Shown: one piece after another, positions 16,602 through 25,338 of the stretch
How the letters are laid out: each line of letters begins with the position of its first letter
How positions within the stretch are numbered: position 1 is the stretch's first letter
Assembly: GCA_045863555.1 (NCBI GenBank)
Contig: BTUU01000009.1
Location: 62,001-126,000, forward strand
Origin: JACRLV01 sp045863555
GTDB lineage: Bacteria; Planctomycetota; Phycisphaerae; UBA1845; Fen-1342
Reading direction: 5' to 3'
Length of the DNA: 64,000 bases
The notes under the pieces: model-generated
Databases searched by the model: none
Told to the model about the DNA's origin: nothing
Seen by the model: only the letters and a program-made list of their open reading frames with translations
Program-made: the position numbers and the translations under genes

Positions 16602-19589
16602 ATGTTGCGAAGAATCCTCGTCCCGGCGCTGCTGCTGTTGCCCGTGGCCGGCCTGGCCCAGTCGACGTTCGTGAACTGGGAGACGCCGCATGTGCACCCG
16701 CTGGACATCACGCCCGACGCCGCCCGGCTGCTGGCCTGCAACCTGGCCGACAACCGGCTGGAGATTTTTGATATCACGAGCGGCCGGCCGGTGCTGCTCG
16801 GAGCTGCGCCGGTGGGGCTTGATCCCGTGTCGGTGCGGGCGCGGACGGCGACCGAGGCGTGGGTGGTCAGCCATATCTCGGACAGCGTGAACATCGTCGA
16901 CCTGACGACGCGGAACGTGGTCGCGACGCTGCGGACGGATGATGAGCCGTGCGACGTCGTCTTCGCGGGGTCGCCGCAGCGGGCGTTCGTCTCCTGCTCG
17001 CAGGCGAACACCGTGCTCGTGTTCGACCCGGCGAATCTCGCGGCGGCCCCCGTGCGGATCGCGATCCTGGGCGAGGATCCGCGGGCGCTGGCGGTGAATG
17101 CGGCGGGGACGGAGGTGTACGTCGCGATTTTCGAGTCGGGCAATGGCTCGACGATTCTGGGCGGCGGGTCGGACGGGCCGGGGACGATCGGCTTTCCGCC
17201 GAACGCGGTGAACACGACGGCGAGCCCCTATTTCGATCCGTCGCAGCCGGTCGTGCTGGGCGTGAATCCGCCGAACCCGCCGCCGAACAGCGGGACGGGT
17301 TTCAGTCCGCCGCGGAACCTGGCGGCCGGGACGCCGCCGCGCGTGGGCATGATTGTGAAAAAGAACACGGCCGGGCAGTGGATGGACGACAACGAGCATG
17401 ACTGGACGGCGATGGTGAGCGGGCCGCAGGCGGCGCAGTCGGGGCGGCTGGTCGGATGGGATCTGTATGACCACGATGTGGCGATCATCGATACGGCCAC
17501 GCTGGCGGTGCGGTACGCGACGGGGGCGCTGAACATCTGCATGGCGCTGGCGGTGAATCCGGGGACGGGCAACGTGACGGTCGTGGGCACGGACGCGACC
17601 AACGAGGTGCGGTTCGAGCCGGTGCTGGAGGGGCGGTTCATTCGGGTAGAGATGGCGACGGTCGATCCGGCCGCGTCGGCGACGATCGCGCGCGACGACA
17701 TGAACCCGCACATCGTGGCGGATTACAACCGCGCGGTGCCGTTTTCGCCGGCGCTGCCGCCGGAGGATCGGGTCTTCTCGCTGGGCGATCCGCGCGGGAT
17801 TGCGTGGAACGCGGATGGGTCGCGCGGCTGGGTCACGGGCATGGGCTCGAACAACGTGGTGCAGATCGACGCGGCGGGCAATCGCGTCGGCGGCCAGCCG
17901 GTGATTCCGGTCGGGGAGGGGCCGACGGGCATTGCGGTCGATGAGACGCGCGGCCGCGTGTACGTGCTCAACAAGTTCGAGGCGACGATCTCGACGATCG
18001 ACGCGGCCGGGGAGACGGAGCTGCTGCCGCGGGCGGATTTTTACGACCCGACGCCGCAGGCGGTGCAACTCGGCCGGGCGACGCTCTACAACACGCACCT
18101 GCACTCGGGGCTGGGGCAGATCGCGTGCGCGTCGTGTCACGTCGATGCGCGGACGGACCGGCTGGCGTGGGACCTGGGCGACCCGGCGGGGGAGGAAAAG
18201 CCGTTTACGGGCAACTGCAACGCGGGGCTAACGATTCCCGGGGCGCCGCCGTGCGACGACTGGCACCCGATGAAGGGGCCGATGACGACGCAGACGCTTC
18301 AGGACATCATCGGGAAGGAGCCGCACCACTGGCGCGGCGACCGGGACGGGCTGGAGGAATTCACGGCGGCGTTCATGGTGCTGCAGGGGGGCGACGCGGC
18401 GCTCGATCCGCAGGAGATGCAGCTCTTCGAGAATTTTCTGGCGAGCATTCACTTTCCGCCGAACCCGTTCCGCAACTTCGACAACACGCTGCCGACGAAC
18501 CTGCCGCTGCCGGGGCATTTCACGACGGGGCGGTTCGGTCCGGCGGGGCAGCCGATGCCCAGCGGCAACGCGGTCACGGGGTTGAACGATTATCGCACGC
18601 GCGGGCTCGACGGCGGGCTGAACTGCGTGACGTGCCACACGCTGCCCACCGGGGCGGGGCCGGACATGCGATTCGTGGGGACGGCGTATCAGCCGATTCC
18701 GCCGGGGCCGAACGGGGAGCGGCACATTTCGATGGTCAGCATCGACGGATCGACGAATGTCACGATCAAGGTCCCGCAGCTTCGGAACGAGTATGAGAAG
18801 ACGGGCTTCGACCTGACACAGCTTCGCAACACGGCCGGCTTCGGCGTGCTGCACGACGGCAGCGTCGATTCGATCACGCGGTTCATCGCCGAGCCGGCGT
18901 TCAACGTGACGTCGAACCAGCAGGTGGCGAATCTGGTCGCGTTCATGCTGGCGTTCTCGGGTTCGCAACTGCCGCAGGGCTCGGTGAACAATCCGCTGGA
19001 GCCGCCGGGCGTGGCAAGCCAGGACACGCATGCGGCGGTGGGGTGGCAGACGACGGTGAATTCGCCGACGCCGCCGGCCGCGCAGACGACGCTGATCAAC
19101 AACATGCTGGCGCAGGCGAACCTGAACCGCGTCGGCGTGGTGGTGAAGGGGCGGGTCGGCGGCGAGCTGCGCGGGTGGCGGTACAACAACGGGGCGAACC
19201 TGTTCCAGTCGGACCGGCTGGGGCAGACGCATACTCCGGCGCAGGTACTGGGTTTCGCGGGCGTGGGCAGCGAACTGACGTACACGGTCGTGCCGAACGG
19301 CTCGCAGACGCGGATCGGCATCGATCGCGACCTGGACACGTTCTTTGATCGGGACGAGATCGACGCGTGCGCGGATCCGGCGGATGCGTCGAGCACGCCG
19401 AACAACTCAGGCCTGCCGGGCGATCTGGACGGCGACCATGACGTCGACCTGTCCGACCTTGCGACGCTGCTGAGCAACTTCGGCTCGACGAGTGCGACGC
19501 CGGGGCAGGGCGACCTGGATGGTGATCAGGATGTGGACATCAGCGATTTGGCGGCGCTACTGAGCGTGTATGGAACGGCGTGTCCGTAG
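16602..19589 (+). CDS. Exported beta-propeller / di-haem cytochrome c / dockerin fusion
   Basis: 995-aa exported protein (signal peptide 1-20 ending GLAQ). Residues 25-470 form a YVTN-type beta-propeller (repeats such as SVNIVDLTTRNVVATLRTD and VYVLNKFEATISTIDAAG). Residues about 490-800 resemble the di-haem cytochrome c peroxidase/MauG superfamily, with two haem-binding CxxCH sites, CASCH near residue 508 and CVTCH near residue 675. The C-terminus (915-995) has two dockerin-type calcium loops, DLDGDHDVDLSDL and DLDGDQDVDISDL, each followed by LLS.FG or LLSVYG. It may oxidise or relay electrons at the cell surface; substrate unknown. Propeller-plus-haem proteins are known in planctomycetes; the dockerin tail suggests anchoring. 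Confidence 0.83.
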   Translation: MLRRILVPALLLLPVAGLAQSTFVNWETPHVHPLDITPDAARLLACNLADNRLEIFDITSGRPVLLGAAPVGLDPVSVRARTATEAWVVSHISDSVNIVDLTTRNVVATLRTDDEPCDVVFAGSPQRAFVSCSQANTVLVFDPANLAAAPVRIAILGEDPRALAVNAAGTEVYVAIFESGNGSTILGGGSDGPGTIGFPPNAVNTTASPYFDPSQPVVLGVNPPNPPPNSGTGFSPPRNLAAGTPPRVGMIVKKNTAGQWMDDNEHDWTAMVSGPQAAQSGRLVGWDLYDHDVAIIDTATLAVRYATGALNICMALAVNPGTGNVTVVGTDATNEVRFEPVLEGRFIRVEMATVDPAASATIARDDMNPHIVADYNRAVPFSPALPPEDRVFSLGDPRGIAWNADGSRGWVTGMGSNNVVQIDAAGNRVGGQPVIPVGEGPTGIAVDETRGRVYVLNKFEATISTIDAAGETELLPRADFYDPTPQAVQLGRATLYNTHLHSGLGQIACASCHVDARTDRLAWDLGDPAGEEKPFTGNCNAGLTIPGAPPCDDWHPMKGPMTTQTLQDIIGKEPHHWRGDRDGLEEFTAAFMVLQGGDAALDPQEMQLFENFLASIHFPPNPFRNFDNTLPTNLPLPGHFTTGRFGPAGQPMPSGNAVTGLNDYRTRGLDGGLNCVTCHTLPTGAGPDMRFVGTAYQPIPPGPNGERHISMVSIDGSTNVTIKVPQLRNEYEKTGFDLTQLRNTAGFGVLHDGSVDSITRFIAEPAFNVTSNQQVANLVAFMLAFSGSQLPQGSVNNPLEPPGVASQDTHAAVGWQTTVNSPTPPAAQTTLINNMLAQANLNRVGVVVKGRVGGELRGWRYNNGANLFQSDRLGQTHTPAQVLGFAGVGSELTYTVVPNGSQTRIGIDRDLDTFFDRDEIDACADPADASSTPNNSGLPGDLDGDHDVDLSDLATLLSNFGSTSATPGQGDLDGDQDVDISDLAALLSVYGTACP

Positions 19590-19628
19590 GGTTGGAATAA
19601 CCGGTCCTGAATCCGTGTGCGGCGATTG

Positions 19629-19652
19629 AAGGGTGGGCTCAGCCCACGCTGC
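19629..19652. repeat. Dispersed palindromic repeat GGGTGGGCTCAGCCCAC
   Basis: GTGGGCT-C-AGCCCAC (19633-19647) is a 7-base-arm palindrome in the 154-base gap between two convergent genes. Related copies occur at 56930-56948 and, inverted, at 57611-57632. The rest of this gap shows nothing else recognisable. Confidence 0.6.
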
Positions 19653-19743
19653 ACGAGCGAGAACCGCCGCACCCATTCCGAATGGTGCGCCAACCCGAAA
19701 CCACGTTTGGGATCGAGTCATCATGCGGCGAGGAATCCGCCGA

Positions 19744-20481
19744 CTACCGGCTGGGCTCGAGCTGCGGGCCCGAGCTCGGTCGGCGGACCGCACCCGGAAA
19801 CAGCGACCGCGCCAGCTCCAGATGCCCGTTCAGTTCGTCCGGCCGCGCATCGAATTCGAGAATCACCGGGACGCGCGGCGGCATCAACAGCGCAACCTCC
19901 CGTAGCGCGAGGATGCCGGCGTACGAGAGCGGCTCATGCCGGCTGGCCGTGGTCAGTTCGCTGATGTGGAGCTGACCGATGCGGGCGCCGAATTCCCGCA
20001 GGATTAACATCGCCTCGCACAAGGTAGGGTCGATCTGCCGTGCGTGAGCGAAGTCGAAGCACATCCGGGCGTCCGGCAGCGCCGCCATGAGCGGCCGAAG
20101 CTCCCACGCAGCCCGTCCCGTCGGTTTTCGCTTGTCCATATTCTCGATGAGAAGCTGACCCGCGAACCCGCGCCAAAGCGAAACGTCTGCAATGAGATCT
20201 GCATGAACGATGATGGGTAAACCCCGGACCCGCGCGGGGTCCAGCAGTTCTACGAGCGACGCCTCCGTGATCCCGCGCAATGCGCTCGGTGCATGGAAAG
20301 ACACATAATCAAAGCGGTCAAGATCGAGGCTCGGCAACGCGCGAATCAGCTCCGCCAACTCGTCCTCACGCAGCGCCGAAAGCTCCACCGCGGTTGCCGA
20401 GGACTCGTCGAGCGCAGCCAGCGCCGCCCGAAAGTCGCTACGAGCGAGGCTGCCGGTCGAGAATCCGATGGGCCGCGACAT
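19744..20481 (-). CDS. Sugar isomerase/epimerase-like TIM-barrel protein, partner of the nucleotidyltransferase
   Basis: 245-aa protein resembling the xylose isomerase-like/AP-endonuclease-2 TIM barrel. Suggestive elements are YVSFHAPS, IIVHADLI, LLIENMDKRKPTGR, MCFDFAHARQ, IGQLHISEL and VILEFD: strand ends carrying His, Glu, Asp and His as in metal-dependent members of this fold. The start is ATG 20481, sharing one base with the TGA of the nucleotidyltransferase gene (TGATG), so the two are translationally coupled. Base composition is lower than in neighbouring genes. No specific enzyme can be named; it may act on a sugar or nucleotide made by or for the partner. Convergent with the cytochrome fusion gene. 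Confidence 0.6.
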   Translation of the reverse strand: MSRPIGFSTGSLARSDFRAALAALDESSATAVELSALREDELAELIRALPSLDLDRFDYVSFHAPSALRGITEASLVELLDPARVRGLPIIVHADLIADVSLWRGFAGQLLIENMDKRKPTGRAAWELRPLMAALPDARMCFDFAHARQIDPTLCEAMLILREFGARIGQLHISELTTASRHEPLSYAGILALREVALLMPPRVPVILEFDARPDELNGHLELARSLFPGAVRRPSSGPQLEPSR

Positions 20482-21539
20482 CAAAACACTCCATACTTGC
20501 GGGTCAGTTCGGCAAGCGTCGGGTCGCCGTCGAAGAACAGTTGCGTCAGCCCTTCCTGAAACTCGCGACTTCGCTCCCGCAGTTCCCGAAAGGCCCTGCT
20601 TCCGTCAGCCTTGTTCTCGTTCAGCACCGCCAATTCCGCCCGGATACTCGGATCGCCCAGGCGCGATAGAAACCCGTCGTATGCCGCCAGAATCCGCCGC
20701 GCATTGTCGGCGGGGCCGGCGCTCAGCCGATGACAAATCATATCCAGAGGCGGCGTCCCAATCAGCGAAACGAGTCGTTCACGAACGGCTTTCTTCGCCC
20801 CGTTCTCGTCAATGAATAGACCGCCGTCGTCCGGACCCTCGTCCAGCCGGCTGCTGAAGCACATCAGAAGTCCCGCGGCGAACATGAGCTTGCGTGAAAA
20901 GCGAAGCTTGATATTTCGAAGCGCCCAACCATCTCCGCCGCGCTCCCACTGTTTGTTCACGTAATCAACACAGACCGTGCGCCAGTAACGGACGACATCA
21001 TTGAGTAGAAACCGCGGGACTTTGTACTTGCGACCGGTCTCGGTCAGGAATCCCCGCTCGCTGTCCAAATACCGATCCGCCAATCCACGAATGACCCGCT
21101 GGTGCGCGTCCACCTGCGAAAATGCGGCCGATTCAAGCAGCAGGAGGATCCTCCGCGTCGTATTCGTATTGGTGTCTCGTTCGCCGCCGATGCAGTCGAT
21201 CAGCTCGTGGCTGAACGACACATTGCCGAAGATGCCGGTCGGCCCGGGGTGTTTGCGGCCGGCCTGATCAAGCCTGCGACGAAATTCGGCCGCAACGCAC
21301 CGATAGTTCTGATCAGCCTGACCGTCAACGAGCAGCGTCCAATCGACGTCGCTCCCCGTCGTCCATTCGCGCCGTGCAAGCGATCCGTAGAAGACAATGG
21401 AAGCGTCGGCAGGCACAAGCCCGTTCGCGAGCTGCTTCAATTCATCGAGAACGCGACTTGAGTCGCTACGGGCCTTCGCAATCGCGGGAAACACCGTCCC
21501 GAGTGCCTTTGCGAGTGATTCGAAGTCGGTGGCTACCAT
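20481..21539 (-). CDS. Nucleotidyltransferase-fold (MNT/DUF294-like) protein
   Basis: 352 aa. The polymerase-beta-like nucleotidyltransferase core reads FYGSLARREWTTGSDVDW (about residues 50-67), with the G-S and D-x-D residues that bind Mg-nucleotide. Then a strongly patterned motif IGGERDTNTNTTRRILLLLES (split here as GGERDTN and TRRILLLLES) followed by an all-helical C-terminal half rich in Arg and Leu. ATG 21539 gives the fold without the odd N-terminus of the longer opening. Two 60-base lines inside it count at 53-55 % GC against about 70 % in glgP. It ends overlapping the TIM-barrel gene. Such enzymes transfer nucleotides to small molecules, proteins or RNA; target unknown. Confidence 0.72.
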   Translation of the reverse strand: MVATDFESLAKALGTVFPAIAKARSDSSRVLDELKQLANGLVPADASIVFYGSLARREWTTGSDVDWTLLVDGQADQNYRCVAAEFRRRLDQAGRKHPGPTGIFGNVSFSHELIDCIGGERDTNTNTTRRILLLLESAAFSQVDAHQRVIRGLADRYLDSERGFLTETGRKYKVPRFLLNDVVRYWRTVCVDYVNKQWERGGDGWALRNIKLRFSRKLMFAAGLLMCFSSRLDEGPDDGGLFIDENGAKKAVRERLVSLIGTPPLDMICHRLSAGPADNARRILAAYDGFLSRLGDPSIRAELAVLNENKADGSRAFRELRERSREFQEGLTQLFFDGDPTLAELTRKYGVF

Positions 21540-21659
21540 ACGTCGTTGACTGTACCACATCCCGGATCGGCGCTCGACGGGAAACGAACGCGGACCTCCC
21601 ACGGCCGGTGCAGTCGGTCTACTCCGCGATTCCGCCGATCGATAGCCGCAGCCGGTCGA

Positions 21660-22469
21660 CTACCCCTGAAGCCGTCCCGCCTCCAGGCGGAGCCGGCGAT
21701 CGGCCGTGGCGGCGACGGATTCGTCGTGCGTGACGAGGACGATTGTCTGGCCGGCGGCGCGGAAGCGTTTGAGGATTTCGAGGATATTGCGGCCGGCTTC
21801 GGCGTCGAGATTTCCGGTGGGCTCGTCGGCGAAGAGGATCGCCGGCTTGTGGACGAGGGCGCGGGCGATCGCGACGCGCTGGCGTTCGCCGCCGGAGAGT
21901 TCGTTGGGCTTGTGCTTCACGCGCTCGGCGAGGCCGACTTCGGCGAGGAGACGCAGGGCCTGTTCCTGCGCCCCGGGCTTCTCGCGTTTCCAGCTCAGGA
22001 CGCTGCTGGCGATCATCCGCGGCAGCAGCACGTTTTCCAGCACCGTCAGCTCGGGCAGCAGGTGGTAGAACTGGAAGACGAAGCCGAAATGCGTGCGGCG
22101 GAGGCGATTCCGGCGGCGCTCGTGCTCGGAGAGGACGTCGGTCACGCTCGCTCGAAAGCGGCGGCTGCCGACAGGCGCGAAGACGGCCTCGTCGCGGAAG
22201 TAGACCTGCCCCAGCTGGGGGACATCGAGACCGCCGAGGATATGCAGCAGCGTGGATTTTCCGCTGCCGGATTTGCCCATGATGGCGACGAACTCGCCCG
22301 GCGCGACGCTGATCCCGCAGTTCGTCAGCACGCGCAGCTCGACTCGGCCCATCTGGTAGACCTTGGATATTTCGGTCGCGTGGAGCAGCGCGGCGCTCTC
22401 CGATTGAGTGCGGGGCCCGGCGGGCGCCGGCGCAGTGCGTGACTCGATCGCCGATCCGGCTTTACTCAT
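21660..22469 (-). CDS. ABC transporter ATP-binding protein, LolD/MacB type
   Basis: 269-aa ATPase of the LolD/MacB (MacB-like, mechanotransmission) family. Walker A GKSGSGKST (about residues 64-72), Q-loop VFQFYHLLPELT, signature LSGGERQRVAIARAL, Walker B ILFADEPTGNLD and switch histidine VTHD are intact. It has an unusual insert between the first strand pair (SRRFRASVTDVLSEHERRR) and a 30-residue Ala/Pro-rich N-terminal extension. Its start overlaps the permease stop by 8 bases (ATG 22469 versus TAA 22462-22464), so the pair is one transcript. Together they likely move lipoprotein or lipid from the inner membrane, or drive an efflux or cell-wall process. Confidence 0.9.
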   Translation of the reverse strand: MSKAGSAIESRTAPAPAGPRTQSESAALLHATEISKVYQMGRVELRVLTNCGISVAPGEFVAIMGKSGSGKSTLLHILGGLDVPQLGQVYFRDEAVFAPVGSRRFRASVTDVLSEHERRRNRLRRTHFGFVFQFYHLLPELTVLENVLLPRMIASSVLSWKREKPGAQEQALRLLAEVGLAERVKHKPNELSGGERQRVAIARALVHKPAILFADEPTGNLDAEAGRNILEILKRFRAAGQTIVLVTHDESVAATADRRLRLEAGRLQG

Positions 22470-24177
22470 GGCGAATCGCCTCCACCGGCTCCATCCGCCC
22501 GGCCCGCCACGCCGCGGCGAGCGAGCCGACCGTCGAGGCGAGCACGGCGGAGACCGCCACGACGGTCGCCTCGACCGGGTTCACTTCGCGCGGGATCGAG
22601 TCGAAGGCGTAGACGCTCATGTCCCAGACGCGGAAGCCGAACTGCCAGATCAGCCAGTCCTGCACCTCGTTGATGTTCCAGACGAAGGAGACGCCGATGA
22701 TCGTTCCGAGGACCGCCCCGACGAGGCCGACGGCCGCGCCGTAGAGCACCCAGACGCTGGCGACGCCGCCGGAGGAGCCGCCGATGGCCTTGATAATGCC
22801 GATGTCGCGGGTCTTCTGAAGGACGATCATGTAGAGGATGCAGAGGATCAGCACGACGGCGACGAGCGAGATGATCCCGAAGAGGATCGTGACGAGCATG
22901 CGCTCCTTCTCGACCGGGCCGATCACTTGGGCCTGGCTCTCCTGCCAGGTCTTGACGCGAATGGCGTCGATCTGCTTGCGCTCGGTGAAGCTGAGGCGAT
23001 CGGCGTTCGCGTTGGCCAGCCGGTCGTACTCCTTCTTGAGCCGCACGCAGAGGGCTGCGCCGTCGACGCCGTCGGCGAGCTTCATCTGGATCTGCGAGCA
23101 GCGCTTGGGGACTTTCTGGCCGGTGGGATTGCCGTCGAGGTCGACGCGCTCGGCGTCGCCGCCCATGCCCGTGAATGCCTGGAGCATATCGAAATCGACG
23201 TAGACGTGCTTGGAGTCGATGTCGTAGATGCCGGTGCGCGAATCATCGACGGCGAGAAAGCGCTTTTTCAATGGCCGGACGTCGACGAATCCCGAGGCGG
23301 AGACTTCCCACATCGTGAGGTCGACGAGCTCGCCCTTGGCGATGAACCGGCGATAGCGGCCGTCGGATTCGCGCGTGGCGACGAGATCGCGGCCGAGAAT
23401 CATGCCGGGCAGCGTGGGGCCGGCGAGTTCGGGGCCGCGATCCTCGCGGGTATCGCCGTGGGCGGCGTCCCAGATGCCGGGAAGAATGGGGACGCCGTTT
23501 TCGGCGAAGAGTTCGTTGAGCGAGTCGGGCACGGAGTCGGGGTCGACGAGCGGCTTGCCGGTGCGTTTCAGGTGCTCGGCGCAGGTGGCGCGGTAGGCGG
23601 AGTCGTAGGGTTCGGGGAGGGCGATCGGCGGGAGGAGCCCGTCGCCATTCTTCGTCGGCGTGGGTTCCCGGTTCGGGTCGAGGCCGGCGAGCGGCTTCTG
23701 CTGCTCCTGGAGCGTCGTCGTGCCGGGGTAGAACTTCTCGTAGTAGAGGCTGCGCTTGAACGCATTGACTTCGAAGACTTCGTTGAGGCGGATGCCGACG
23801 ATGCGGACGGTCTCGTTGCGGCCGTTCCAGTCGGGGAAGCGGACGATGCCGTAGCTGTAGACGACGGGTGTGGCGCGGACGACTTCCGGCCATTTCGAGA
23901 CTTCGGCGATGAACTCCTCGTAGAGCGGGAAGCCCGCCTGCGAGTAATTCTCGATGACGACGTCGCCGAGCATGCCGCGGGCGCTTCGTTTGACCTGGTC
24001 GAGCCAGCCGCCCATGACGGAGAGCACGGTGAGGACCATGGCGACGCAGAGCGTGACGGCGCCGATCGCGAGATAGGCGATCCGGGCCTTGCGGAGGTAG
24101 CGGATCGTGAGAAAGAGCTTGTACAAACGAACCCTCGGGCCAATGTCGCGACGAGTGTATGAGCCGCGGCCGCGCAT
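22462..24177 (-). CDS. ABC transporter permease, FtsX/LolC/MacB type
   Basis: 571-aa permease. One N-terminal membrane helix (about residues 35-60, YLAIGAVTLCVAMVLTVLSV), a large periplasmic domain of about 330 residues, then three C-terminal helices (IISLVAVVLILCILYMIVL, VLYGAAVGLVGAVLGTIIG and VVAVSAVLASTVGSLAAAW), ending MEPVEAIRHE, the usual FtsX-family tail. This 1+3 topology is that of LolC/LolE/MacB. The periplasmic domain is longer than in LolC. ATG 24177 is taken as the start; TTG 24183 precedes it. It follows the amidase by 21 bases, so the oxidoreductase, amidase, permease and ATPase probably form one operon, suggesting envelope remodelling. Confidence 0.87.
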   Translation of the reverse strand: MRGRGSYTRRDIGPRVRLYKLFLTIRYLRKARIAYLAIGAVTLCVAMVLTVLSVMGGWLDQVKRSARGMLGDVVIENYSQAGFPLYEEFIAEVSKWPEVVRATPVVYSYGIVRFPDWNGRNETVRIVGIRLNEVFEVNAFKRSLYYEKFYPGTTTLQEQQKPLAGLDPNREPTPTKNGDGLLPPIALPEPYDSAYRATCAEHLKRTGKPLVDPDSVPDSLNELFAENGVPILPGIWDAAHGDTREDRGPELAGPTLPGMILGRDLVATRESDGRYRRFIAKGELVDLTMWEVSASGFVDVRPLKKRFLAVDDSRTGIYDIDSKHVYVDFDMLQAFTGMGGDAERVDLDGNPTGQKVPKRCSQIQMKLADGVDGAALCVRLKKEYDRLANANADRLSFTERKQIDAIRVKTWQESQAQVIGPVEKERMLVTILFGIISLVAVVLILCILYMIVLQKTRDIGIIKAIGGSSGGVASVWVLYGAAVGLVGAVLGTIIGVSFVWNINEVQDWLIWQFGFRVWDMSVYAFDSIPREVNPVEATVVAVSAVLASTVGSLAAAWRAGRMEPVEAIRHE

Positions 24178-24198
24178 CGGCAAGCGCGCCGGGCGGCG

Positions 24199-25338
24199 CT
24201 ATTGAATGTCCAGCGGTTTTTCGACGACGAACGTCGCCCTCGGGTTCAGAACGGCGTTCTTGAAGAGATTGTGGAACTGCACCTCGACGGTGTGCTCACC
24301 CGGCGCGAGGTCGTCGGGGACGCTCACACGCAGCCGGTAGTCCTCGTTTGTGAACGCGTGCTCGACGACGCGGCCGTCGATGCGGGCGACGATCGAGTCG
24401 CTGAGGATCATCTGCCGCTGGTGGCCCCAGGCCTTCCGCCACCGCAGGCCGTCGTCGAGGACGAGGCCGAGGGCGCGGTTCTGTCCGGGGGGAAGTCGCC
24501 CGCTGCTGGGCTCGACCAGCGTGAGGCGGGGCAGACCGGTGTAGCTGTAGCGGGCGAGGCCGAGGAAGAGGGCGTAGGCCTCGCGGAGGTTGTACTCGGG
24601 CCGGCGGAGGCGCTGCTCTTCGTCCGGGTTGGTGTAGAACGACGTTTCGACGAGGGCGGCGGTCACGCGGGCGTGGCGGAGGACGGCGAACCCGTCGGGG
24701 TACATAAGCTGGTCGCTCTTGAGCGGCACGTCGGCGATCTGGGGCAGGGCGATGCCGTCGTAGAGGGCGTGGCAGAGGTGGCGGGCGAGGTCGAGGCTCG
24801 AGGGCGAGTGATCGATCGTGCCGTGGTACCAGACCGTCGTGTAGTTCACCTGCGGCTTGTTGTCGATCGCGTTGTGGTGCAGCGAGATGAACAGGTCGGC
24901 CGGCCAGTCATTTGCGACGGCCGCACGGTCGGCGTGCGAAAGGTCGACGTCGGTTTCGCGCGTCAGGCGGACTTCCGCGCCGGCCGCGAGGAGGAATTCG
25001 CGAAGGTACTGTCCGACGCGGAGGTTCATTTCCGCCTCGCGGACGCCGGTGGGGCCGCGTTTGAACGCCCGCTGCTGGCTGTCGCCGCCGTGGCCGGGGT
25101 CGAGGGCGATGCGGACGCCTTTCAGGTGCTTGGCCCACGGGGGGATCGGGTATTCAGGCGTGCCGACGCGCGACCTGGCGTAATCGTCCGGGGCGGGGTG
25201 GAGCGTGTTGATGGAGAGCATCGGGTCGACGCCCGGGGCGGACGCCGGCCGTGACGTTGGTTGCGGACCTTTGCAGCCGATTGCGCCAAGCAGCGCGGCC
25301 GAGGCGATCAGCGCGGGCAGACAGCGTCGAACGGTCAT
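24199..25338 (-). CDS. N-acetylmuramoyl-L-alanine amidase lipoprotein (Amidase_3)
   Basis: Cuts the amide bond between muramic acid and L-alanine in peptidoglycan. 379 aa. A signal peptide with a lipobox-like LLGAIGC makes Cys22 a probable lipid-anchor site. The zinc-amidase domain has RIALDPGHGG (His), VREAEMNL (Glu), LFISLHHNA (His) and the catalytic Glu in VETSFYTNPDEE. A C-terminal beta domain of about 90 residues follows, possibly binding. The start codon overlaps the stop of the FAD-oxidoreductase (ATGA, 25335-25338), so translation is coupled. Many planctomycetes have peptidoglycan, so a real amidase here is reasonable; co-transcription with an FtsX-type ABC pair recalls FtsEX activation of amidases. 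Confidence 0.93.
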   Translation of the reverse strand: MTVRRCLPALIASAALLGAIGCKGPQPTSRPASAPGVDPMLSINTLHPAPDDYARSRVGTPEYPIPPWAKHLKGVRIALDPGHGGDSQQRAFKRGPTGVREAEMNLRVGQYLREFLLAAGAEVRLTRETDVDLSHADRAAVANDWPADLFISLHHNAIDNKPQVNYTTVWYHGTIDHSPSSLDLARHLCHALYDGIALPQIADVPLKSDQLMYPDGFAVLRHARVTAALVETSFYTNPDEEQRLRRPEYNLREAYALFLGLARYSYTGLPRLTLVEPSSGRLPPGQNRALGLVLDDGLRWRKAWGHQRQMILSDSIVARIDGRVVEHAFTNEDYRLRVSVPDDLAPGEHTVEVQFHNLFKNAVLNPRATFVVEKPLDIQ

